This document shows, piece by piece, positions 8,632 to 15,395 of a DNA stretch of 15,395 nt. The first letter of the stretch is position 1, and every line of letters begins with the position of its first letter. The stretch comes from Alectoria sarmentosa (taxonomy: Eukaryota; Ascomycota; Lecanoromycetes; Lecanorales; Parmeliaceae): assembly GCA_009733775.1 (NCBI GenBank), contig WOGZ01000554.1, positions 1 to 15,395 on the forward strand. The letters run 5' to 3'. The position numbers and the translations under genes are program-made. The notes under the pieces are model-generated. The model did no database searches and had not been told where the DNA came from. It worked only from the letters and a program-made list of their open reading frames with translations.

Positions 8632-10415
8632 TTTTATTATCATTTAATTAACGAAAAAAATAATTAAATTGTTGAGAAATCTTCGTCGATTGAGTAACAT
8701 CAATTATTAAAATCGTAATTATCAATGATTTATTTTGAAAAGCGATGATTTATAATTGATTTTGAAATTTTTTTTATAAAAAAGAAAATGAATATCTTTT
8801 TCGATTAATATATTCATTTTAATATAATTAATATATTTTTTAAATCGTTTAATAATCATTTTATCGATTATAAAAAAATAATATTTAACGATTATTATAT
8901 TAATAATATGATTAATTAAATTGTTAAAATTAATATTGTAAGCGATTAATTTCATTTTAATAAAAAAAAGATTTGTTGATATTAATATTTTATTATCGAA
9001 ATTTGTTATATTGATTTTAATTTTGTTATTTAAATTGTGCATTATCGATTTATTTTAAACGATTAAATTCGTTAACGCTCGTTCATTGTTTTTTACAAAT
9101 TTCTTTTTAATTTCAATTTTTTTGTAAACGCTTATATAATTGTGATAAATATTAACATTAACATTATCGATCGAATTTCGACGTTAAGATTTTATTATAT
9201 TCATATCAAATAAACGTGATAATTATTTACATTTGATGTCGTAGCGTATAATTAAACGTTTTATAAATATTTTTGAAAATCGCGTTTTTTAATAACGTTT
9301 TCAAGAGAATATTTTTCGATATGCAATTTATTTATTATCTTGATTATATTCATTTTGAATCGCAATGTTAATTAATCGATAAAGTCGATTAATGTTATAT
9401 TTTTAAAAACTCTTCGTTTGAAATCGTCGATTTTTTCGAAATATCAATTTAATGTTAAATTTCGAAAACAAAAAAAAAGATTTTCTTTAATAATAATTTC
9501 GTCGATAAATAAAACATAATTATAAATACGTTTATTAAAAATGTAAATCTTTTTAAAAATGATCTTCTTATAATTATGAATTATATATTTAAAATTATAT
9601 GATTTTAAAACGTTAAAGTGAAAGAATTCGAGATTTTAAACATTAAATTGTGATTAATTATTATTAATAATAACGTTAATAACATTATTAAACGATTTTG
9701 AATCGTCAAGTTTATCTTGTTTTTCGCGTTTTTTCGATAAATCTTATAATTAAATCGATGCAAATGCGATTTTAAGCTCGTCTCTAATAAGAGTACGAAA
9801 AATTTCGTTAAATTAAAGATATGTTTAATTATTCATAAATGTCAACTTTGATATTATCGAATTATTTTTTATAAATAAAAACGAATTGATAATAATCGTA
9901 TTAAACTTTATAAAAATTGATTTTTTCGTTAACTTTTATATTAATTAACCTTTTTTAAAAGCTTTTAATGAATATCAAAATGATTTTTAACGTGAAAAAA
10001 GCGAGCGAAATAATTAATATTCTTTAAATGTAAATTGAAAAATTTTTCAATTATTTTTAAAAAAAATTATAATTCAACAAATGAATGAGATAAAGAATTA
10101 TTTTAAAAATTAATAAAAATGAGCGATCTCCTTAATATCAATAACGAATTAATTAACGATTTCGTAAAATTAATGAAATCGCTTTTAATGAGAGAAAAAT
10201 TGTTAACAAATAATATAAATTTTGATATGATAATAAATTGAGAAGAGTTTAATTTGTTAACGTTTTAAATATTATCGACGTTTTGAATAATGTTATTTAA
10301 TATATTTATTAATTACTCGATTATCGATTTGATATCGTCGTTTTTCGACAAATCTTTTAAAATAATAAATTATTTCTTTTTTGAAATCGATGAGAAAGAT
10401 GAATAAAGTTTTTTT

Positions 10416-10505
10416 TTCAAATTGCTTTTTTATTTTAAATTGCTTTTCTATTTCGAATGATTTTTCTATTTTAAATGACTTTTTTGTTTCGAATGATTTT
10501 TTTAT
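10416..10505. repeat. 18-bp tandem repeat, five copies, in the gag-like region
   Basis: Units lie at 10416-10433, 10434-10451, 10452-10469, 10470-10487 and 10488-10505, with consensus TT(C/T)(A/G)AAT(T/G)(G/A)(C/T)TTTTTTAT. Two forms alternate (..TCGAATGATTTTT.. and ..TTAAAT..), and their differences include C/T and G/A. Being 18 bp, the array keeps frame on the minus strand and can be read as hexapeptides such as IEKSFE and IEKQFK. It probably encodes a charged repeat near the N-terminus of Gag, but the frame in use is not certain. Confidence 0.75.
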
Positions 10506-10599
10506 TCCGATTTTAAAGATGATTTAAAATGTCGAATTACGTTTTTGATGTTTTTATTAAATTCTTTAATGAAAGTTTTCAAAAAGAGTTTATTTATTA

Positions 10600-11290
10600 T
10601 TCAGTTTCATGATCACGTAAATGTTTAAATAAATTTCGATCATAAACGAGTTTGAATTCTTTTTATTGAAATGTCTTTTTATTACTCGAACTCAATCGAA
10701 CATTAAATATATTTTATAATAAAATTAATAATAAATCGAGTTTCTTTTTTAATAAAAGTAGTTAATAAAAGCTTAGATTTGATAAAGTCTTAAAATTGAT
10801 AAATTGTAATGAAAATATTTTTTGCAACGTTAAACTCGAAAATGAATTTTAATTTAATGATATTTTTTTATAAACAATTGAATAATAAGCGTCGATTGAA
10901 AATTTACGATAAATATATAAAAAGAAAATGTTTTTTTCAAATCATAAAGAGAAAATAATGAAAAAAATATGTTTAATAAATTTCAATTGTCGATTTTTTT
11001 CGTTAAATAATATTTGTTTTTTAATAAAAAAATACGCTTATCGATTTGAGGAAAGGTCGTAAAAAAAAATCAACAATTAATTAAAAAAAGATAAATGATC
11101 AAAAAAAAACGATTTCAACAATATTAAAATTCGATTATTTAATGTAATAAATAAATTGAATTGATCGATAAATAATGAATCGTCGATTTAAATAATATAA
11201 TATATTTAAATAATAAAGAATTTAATATCGTATAATTATTATTAATAAAGAAACTTAATTAAATAATTGTATATAAATGTTATTATCAAA
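10600..11290 (-). other. Element A 5' leader between the 5' LTR and gag; no gene recognised
   Basis: This A+T-rich stretch shows no protein motif I can support. On the coding strand the first bases after the 5' LTR read TTTGATAATAACATTTATAT. No primer-binding site complementary to a familiar tRNA end is recognisable, which is expected if RIP has altered it. The start codon of gag is likely near its left end but cannot be fixed. Confidence 0.4.
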
Positions 11291-11545
11291 TGTTAAAAAT
11301 ATAATTAATTGATTATAAGATGTTTGTTATGTTTATAATAAACGATATATTTATAATTAACGACATAATAATATCGACAATGTGATACATCAAAAACGTC
11401 ATATTTTGAATAATTATAAATTAATTAATTCTTTTATTAAAATTAACTATTTATTAACTTGTTAAGTTATGAATTTAATAAGATATCGTTTGTTAAACAA
11501 ATATAATAAGCTTGATAATATGACAATATAACGATTCTCTTAACA
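11291..11545 (-). repeat. Element A right LTR (5' LTR, RIP-degraded)
   Basis: It aligns full length with 234-488 (also 255 bp) and with the solo LTR. It keeps better termini than the left copy: the plus strand starts TGTTA and ends TAACA, a perfect 5-bp terminal inverted repeat with the canonical TG...CA ends. RIP has been somewhat lighter here, with for example GTGATACATC retained. The right edge abuts the target duplication GTTTC at 11546. Confidence 0.88.
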
Positions 11546-11550
11546 GTTTC
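11546..11550. repeat. Target-site duplication of element A, right copy (GTTTC)
   Basis: This is an exact repeat of 229-233, directly outside the right LTR. It lies within the integrase reading frame of element B. Confidence 0.8.
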
Positions 11551-11965
11551 TTAATTAAACGATTAATTACGATTTATATAACGTTAATTATTTTTTGATA
11601 ATAAAAAATCGACGATGAAGTTTATAGAAATGTTTTATTAACGTTTTTATGAAATTGAAAATAATTGTAATAAGTTATATTTATGATATTTGAAAATTTT
11701 AATTTTTCTATAAATGTAATAATTGTTGATATATATAATAATTATCATTTTTATATTTTTTTAATAATATTTTCGTTTAAGTAGTTTATATATATATGCG
11801 ATTTTTAAATAATTATATATAAGTTGATCGTGTATCTTTTGAATAATAATCGTGTATATAAATTTAAATACTTATAAGCGATTTTTGTGATAAAGAATAT
11901 CGTTTATAATAACGCATTTATTAAATGTGATATCTCTTAATTTCTTTTTATTATTAATAATTCTC
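11546..11965 (-). pseudogene. Element B integrase, proximal part (zinc-binding domain and start of core)
   Basis: The minus strand reads LRDITFNKCVIINDILYHKN, then RL*VFKFIYTIIIQKIHDQL, fitting 'L+DIT...C.V.D.VLY.K.RLWVPE..+T..IQE.HDQ'. Next come YLKIAYIYKLLKRKYY and INNYYIYRKI, fitting 'GHLGIARTYKLLKR.YYWP' and 'NC..C+': the H2C2 zinc-binding domain with Cys and His turned to Tyr. YNLLQLFSIS*KR and ISINFIVDF follow, fitting 'YNGLLQPLPIPE.+W.DISMDFI'. The first catalytic Asp is now Asn (11620-11622). A one-base frameshift occurs near 11585. The frame then runs into the GTTTC duplication at 11546-11550 and continues across the inserted element at position 228. Confidence 0.83.
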
Positions 11966-11999
11966 TCGCGTATTTTATTGCATTCGTTATCGACTTTAT

Positions 12000-12570
12000 T
12001 CGCTTCGAACACTTTATAATAAAAAAGATTATTAATAACATTAATCTCGAATTCGATATTATCGAAATTTAAACGATTCGATATAAAAATGATTTAATAT
12101 TATTGTTTAAACCGTTTATTCGTAAAATCGATAAATTTATATTTAATTATTTGAGTGAGAATATTAATTTTAAAATTTTATGATCTCGAACGATAAATGA
12201 TTTTAATGTTATATTCGAATAACACATCGAAATATTTAATTTAATAATAATTCAAATCACGTTTTTCAGCAAAATATATAAGATTTTTATAATTCGTAAA
12301 TATTTTGATCGAAATATTAATATATTTTAATTCGGGTCGTTAATGTTTTAAATATCGAATAATAACGAATAATTTTTTATCGTAAATTTGATAATTGCAT
12401 TCGATCGAAATTAAATTTTTGTTATAAAAGATTATTAAATGTAATAATCTTTCATTATTATATTATAATAATATTTTTTCGTTAATATAATCGAAAAAAT
12501 TCGTTTTTAAAATTGTTTTTTTAAATTTATCGAAATGTCGCAAAATAAAAGTTTATATAACGTTAATTTT
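12000..12570 (-). pseudogene. RNase H domain of element B pol
   Basis: The minus strand reads RHFDKFKKTILKTNFFDYIN, fitting 'RHFDPERKTILETDASDYV.GGVLSQ', with the catalytic Asp of 'TD.S' turned to Asn. Then NNERLLHLIIFYNKNLISIE and CNYQIYDKKLFVI fit 'DDEGLLHPVAFYSKKMSPAECNYEIYDKELLAIV', whose E..Y..YDKE holds the catalytic Glu. RYLKH*RPEL and FTNYKNLIYF fit 'R.LEHWRPEL' and 'FTDHKNLEYF'. A small indel near 12270 shifts frame, after which FEYNIKIIYR and KINILTQ (for 'KADALTR') close the domain. The reading is continuous with RT above and integrase below. Confidence 0.84.
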
Positions 12571-12599
12571 TAATTAAATAAAGACTTTTTAATAAACGA

Positions 12600-13400
12600 G
12601 TGATTATTCGTAAATAACATCTTTTTTTATAAAACGAATTATCGATTTAATTATTTTCGAAAAATCTTTTATAAATCTTATATAAAAATTACAAAAGTCG
12701 ATAAAGATTTATATTTGTTTTAAATTTATAAATTATATTTAATCGACGACGATTTATATCTTAATCGAATTTATTCGTAATTCATTAATAAATATTAAAA
12801 AGTTTAAAAATTTGATTTTTTGTATATGAAATTCGCATTTGAGGATGTTTATTTATAAAGCGATTTTTCGTAACTTTTAAAGAATTAATTAAATATATTA
12901 AACGTGTTTTTTTTTGATCTTATTATAAATAAGAATATCGTTTAAATATGTTTAATAAAAATTATTTAAATATTCGAAAAAGATGTTATTTATATATTGT
13001 TAATAAATAATAAGATTATTTATTAATTTAAATGAAAACATTCGATATTTGTATATTTTAAAAAAGGTGATAAATGTAATAAAGTTTTCGTTATTTAAAT
13101 ATATTCGAAGTTTATTAAAAATAACGATAATATTAAGTCGTGTAAAATATTTACAATCTTGTATTTTTATTAAAATCTTATTTATTAATGAAATAAAATA
13201 TCGATTTCTTTTAATAAAAGCGTTTAATTTTTGATAATTTACATAAAATCGCAAATTTTTATTTAATTTTTTCATAAATAAAATAGATGAGACGAATAAA
13301 ATATGATTAAATACGATAAAAAAAAATTTAAATATTCGTTTAAATATTTTTTGATTTGTTCGAGTTTGTGATTTAATAATAAATAAATTCGACTTTTAAA
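12600..13400 (-). pseudogene. Reverse transcriptase of element B
   Basis: The 91-codon frame at 13000-13275 is still open and starts MKKLNKNLRFYVNYQKLNAF, fitting '.KK.dGsLR.CVDYR.LN..T'. It continues with KNRYFISLIN-type 'KNRYPIPLID', KYFTRLNIIVIFNKLRI for 'KYFTKLDI..AFN.LRI', and YKYRMFSFKLINN for 'YEYLVMPFGLTNAP'. The ATG is not the true start: upstream the same frame reads FIVFNHILFVSSILF ('FIRPS.SPAASPILFV'). The TAA at 13000 replaces the Gln of 'A.FQ.YIN', and the protein continues QYINNIFFEYLNN. The catalytic box reads YLND (12937-12948) within TYLNDILIYNK, the first Asp having become Asn. KCEFHIQKIKFLNFLI and DFCNFYIRFIKDFSKI follow, typical of the Gypsy connection region. Confidence 0.92.
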
Positions 13401-13877
13401 TAATGCATTTTTGTTTACTCTTTTAACGAATTTCAATTTATGATTATAAAAACGATATAAAGATAATATATTCGCTTATAATTTATCAAAAAAATTTACG
13501 TAATTATGATGATTTATAAGAAATTTATTAAATATTTTTTGAAAAGTGAGAGTTTCAACATTATTGATTTGAGCGTTTTTCGATATATATAATTTATAAC
13601 ATTTTTTATATTTGATTTTAAAGTCGCATGAATATAATTTATTAATTAATATACGATTATTTCGTTACAATTGTGATATAACCCCGAAAGATTTATTGAA
13701 AATATTATAAATTTTATTTATTATTAAAGAAAAGAGTTTTTTTTTGAATTAAATAATAATAAATTAATGCGTTAATTTTAATAATATCGATGAAATCAAA
13801 CTTCTTAATCATTTTTTCTTTAAATGTTTTAAATGTTAATATCGATCTTTTTCTCTTTAAGATGTTTTTGAAATAAT

Positions 13878-14420
13878 TTATATCGAAATTATTTTATTCG
13901 ATTCATTTTTAATAATAGATTTAAAAGATCGTGTAATAATAATAAATGATGTTTTTGATAAAAACGATAGATTTTTAAATGTTGATATCTTATTATTATT
14001 ATGTATATATCGTTTAAATATAAATAACATTTTATTTTTTAGCATATCGAATACGACTTTATATTTATTCATTTATAATTTTTCGAAAATTAAATCGTGT
14101 TGTTTTAATGAAGTGATAAGAATAAAATAAGATTTTTTTTTATAATCGTATATATTCAAAATAAGTAAAAGACAATAAGTGATAAATTGTTTAAATAGTC
14201 GCTCATTATAATTTCATAATAATTTTGACTTAAAAAGAGAATAAGATTTAATTTATAAGCGTTTATATATTTCAAATACGATAATTTTATTAATAACGAT
14301 ATAAGTCTCGATGCATTCGCAATTCATAAAAAAATTCGTAAATATTATTTATTAATTTTATAATAATAACGTAATTGTTATTTGAAAAGAACGTTATATT
14401 AAAAAATTATTTGAAGTATT
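13878..14420 (-). pseudogene. Aspartic protease and following linker of element B pol
   Basis: The active-site stretch MNCECIETYIVINK (about 14292-14330) fits 'LVDCGATGYAFIDK', the D-C-G reading N-C-E (14316-14324). Next come EIYKRL*IKSYSLFKSKLL, NYNERLFKQFIT and ILITSLKQHDLIFEKL*MNK (about 14055-14110), fitting 'FLITPLKQHDLILGKPWMNKHG', the end of the protease. A 64-codon frame (13878-14072) continues as KYKVVFDMLKNKMLFIFKRY for 'HGVVLDM..DK+LF.PG+C.H'. Its ATG is the Met of 'PWM', not a start. The 13400-13878 stretch towards RT is more decayed and I could not assign motifs in it. Confidence 0.76.
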
Positions 14421-15395
14421 CGTTAAATACATGTTCGTATTATCTTTTATCGTAATTTTGAAAAAGATTAATCTTTTTTCGAATTATTCGAAAAGTTTTT
14501 TAAATCATCGTTATCGTTATTATTCATTTTTATAACATGCATTCGAATAATTTTCTTATTTAATTAAAAATAACCACGTTTAATGTGTTTAACTTAATTA
14601 TAATTATAATATATAAATTCTTTAATATCGATTTCGACTTTAACTTTGATAAATGAAATCGATGTAATAGATTTTATAAATGTTATTATGATGCGAGTAA
14701 TTTTCGTTATTGTTAAAATAATTGATTTTTTTGTTGAGAATGCAATTTTAAATGTGAATATTTTAAACTTTTTTTCATATTTAACACGTTGAATGTTATT
14801 TAATTTTCGTAGATATTTTTTAATAAATGTTAATTCGCTGAAATTTTCGTATACGTCTTAATTTTTTCGTAAACTTTTATGAATTTTTAGGCGTAAGTGT
14901 CGTATTATATTAATTTGATTTTTATTAATAACTTAATTTAATCGAATAAAGTCGACGTAAAATTTTATAAAAAATATAATATTTTATTGAAATGAGTTAT
15001 ATTGTTATTTCGTATTATTTTATTAATCAAAATTCTCGTAAATGTCGATTAAATCATTTATTATTTTTTTATAAAATTAATATAAGTTTGAATAATTTCT
15101 TAATCGACGTCTCATAATCTATTTTAAAGTTTTTTTTTTAATTTAAAAATGATATAAATTAATTTGAATTTAGTAATAAGATATTAATTATAATTAATAA
15201 TAAATTTGTAATTCATTTTAAAAAATTAATCGTTTTATGTAAGATTTTTTTTATTCGTAAAAATAAGAGGATTAAATAATTTGAAAAATTTATCTTTTTT
15301 TGATATAAGTCGATTTTTGAGTTTATTATAAGAAAATTTATTTTTTAAATCGTTTTTTAAATCGTTTTTTAAATCGTTTTTTAAATCGTTTTTTA
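14421..15395 (-). pseudogene. gag: Element B gag with CCHC zinc knuckle, N-terminus outside the window
   Basis: Read from the right edge on the minus strand, there is a KNDL repeat, then KLFNPLIFTNKKNLT*ND* (about 15229-15285), fitting the Gag start 'F.DPP.FTDGKN.TWDDW'. After a frameshift near the T-run at 15131-15139 it reads IMRRRLRNYSNLYQ, NDLIDIYENFD, IKFYVDFIRLN, NIIRHLRLKIHKSLRKN and VYENFSELTFIKKYLRKLNN. It ends at a knuckle at 14570-14611, read YYNYN*VKHIKRGY. This restores the spacing C-x2-C-x4-H-x4-C, with each Cys turned to Tyr and the His (14585-14587) kept. Gag forms the particle and binds the RNA. An acidic stretch NNNDNDDL follows the knuckle, towards the protease. The gag-pol boundary is not resolved. 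Confidence 0.8.
15347..15394. repeat. 12-bp tandem repeat (AAATCGTTTTTT) x4, reaching the window edge
   Basis: There are four perfect units, at 15347-15358, 15359-15370, 15371-15382 and 15383-15394. They are preceded by a further TTTTTT, and the array probably continues past 15395. On the minus strand, in the gag frame of element B, it reads as the tetrapeptide NDLK repeated. The copies are identical although the region is RIP-hit, which suggests recent expansion or homogenisation after RIP. Confidence 0.9.

Larger units (their letters stand above)
8230..10600 (-). pseudogene. gag: Element A gag-like region (long, RIP-degraded)
   Basis: The minus strand upstream of the finger is readable for about 2.3 kb with mostly RIP-type stops and a few frame changes. 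Examples are NLYSKNDYETY*FNKFQNEK (about 8395-8455), FVKNNERALTNLIV (about 9060-9100), IQNEYNQDNK (about 9330-9360), NYVLFIDEIIIKE (about 9485-9520), KREKQDKLDDSKSFNNVIN (about 9670-9735) and FVEKRRYQIDNRVINKYI (about 10300-10355). The 106-codon open frame at 8722-9042 is part of it. Position between the 5' LTR and protease makes Gag the natural assignment, but no CCHC knuckle was recognised and the sequence itself was not matched to a Gag family. At about 790 codons it would be long for a fungal Gypsy Gag. It may contain more than one protein. Confidence 0.6.
234..11545 (-). mobile_element. Element A: complete RIP-degraded Ty3/Gypsy LTR retrotransposon with extra ORF
   Basis: The element is bounded by two 255-bp LTRs (234-488 and 11291-11545) and a 5-bp target duplication GTTTC. 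Coding sense is the minus strand, so the right LTR is 5' and the left LTR is 3'. In transcription order it holds a leader, a long gag-like frame, a Cys/His finger, aspartic protease, reverse transcriptase, RNase H, integrase and chromodomain. A long frame of unknown function follows before the 3' LTR. RT before integrase defines Ty3/Gypsy (Metaviridae) rather than Copia, and the chromodomain points to the chromovirus side. It spans 11,312 bp including a nested 258-bp solo LTR and its extra 5-bp duplication. It is inserted in element B's integrase. No primer-binding site or polypurine tract could be recognised beside the LTRs, probably because RIP has erased them. Confidence 0.85.
1..15395. other. 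RIP-type hypermutated, A+T-rich nested retrotransposon block
   Basis: The whole window except 6518-6775 is dominated by A and T, and surviving C and G are almost all in CpG (tcga, acga, cgtt and similar). TpA is very common while CpA and TpG are scarce. In fungi this pattern is produced by repeat-induced point mutation, which converts CpA (and less often CpT/CpC) to TpA-type dinucleotides on both strands of duplicated DNA. The stops that interrupt otherwise readable minus-strand proteins are those expected from CAA, CAG, CGA and TGG codons. The preference for non-CpG cytosines argues against plain methyl-CpG deamination, which would remove CpG instead. No host gene is visible. Confidence 0.88.
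11546..15395 (-). mobile_element. Element B: older Ty3/Gypsy retrotransposon, right part, split by element A
   Basis: Minus-strand coding order from the right edge is gag (with CCHC knuckle), protease, reverse transcriptase, RNase H, integrase, which defines Ty3/Gypsy. Its integrase is cut at 11546 by element A and resumes at 233-1. Neither LTR lies inside the window. Its protein motifs differ from those of element A (for example YLND against YIDD, and a CCHC Gag), so it is a different family. It is RIP-degraded throughout and must predate the insertion of A. Confidence 0.85.

Noticed and set aside
8479..8667. Plus-strand ORF with a DNSN-type repeat
   Set aside because: The repeat follows from the 18-bp DNA array and reads in frame on the minus strand too, where it joins flanking gag-like sequence. 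The plus frame has no continuation.
13049..13234. A 61-codon plus-strand ORF
   Set aside because: It is antisense to the unmistakable reverse transcriptase of element B.
1..15395. Organellar, Plasmodium-like or A+T-rich bacterial genome
   Set aside because: No tRNA, rRNA or intact gene is seen. The retained CpG, the ordinary composition of 6518-6775 and stops at former Gln/Arg/Trp codons are explained by fungal RIP and not by a naturally A+T-rich genome.

Overview
The window looks like a transposon graveyard in the nuclear genome of a filamentous ascomycete (Pezizomycotina). By eye it is extremely A+T-rich, and nearly every remaining C or G outside positions 6518-6775 sits in a CpG dinucleotide. 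This is what heavy repeat-induced point mutation (RIP) leaves behind: C-to-T changes at CpA and other non-CpG sites on both strands. No host gene, tRNA or rRNA was found, and no intact gene of any kind. The short open frames are remnants or shadows of retrotransposon genes. When stops of the RIP type are read through (TAA/TAG from CAA/CAG, TGA from CGA, TAA/TGA from TGG), the minus strand is readable as retrotransposon protein along most of the window.

Three layers are nested. (1) Oldest: element B, a Ty3/Gypsy retrotransposon on the minus strand. Its gag, protease, reverse transcriptase, RNase H and first part of integrase run from 15395 down to 11546. Its integrase core continues at 233-1, and both ends of the element lie outside the window. 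(2) Element A (234-11545) is a complete, RIP-degraded Ty3/Gypsy element with two 255-bp LTRs (234-488 and 11291-11545), inserted into B's integrase. It is flanked by the 5-bp duplication GTTTC (229-233 and 11546-11550), and B's integrase reading resumes across the junction. (3) A solo LTR of the A family (6518-6775, duplication ATAAC) sits inside A's reverse transcriptase and shows almost no RIP.

Element A reads on the minus strand from its 5' LTR at the right: leader (about 10600-11290), a long gag-like region (about 8230-10600), a Cys/His finger, then protease, RT, RNase H, integrase and a chromodomain ending near 3725. A further long reading frame of unknown function follows (about 3540-1216, best between 3060 and 1216), lying between pol and the 3' LTR where a gag-pol-only Gypsy element would have almost nothing. 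This extra frame, and the element's unusual size of about 11.3 kb with small LTRs, are the most notable features.

All family assignments come from reading conceptual translations by eye against remembered family motifs. No database search was run. Boundaries of degraded coding regions are approximate.
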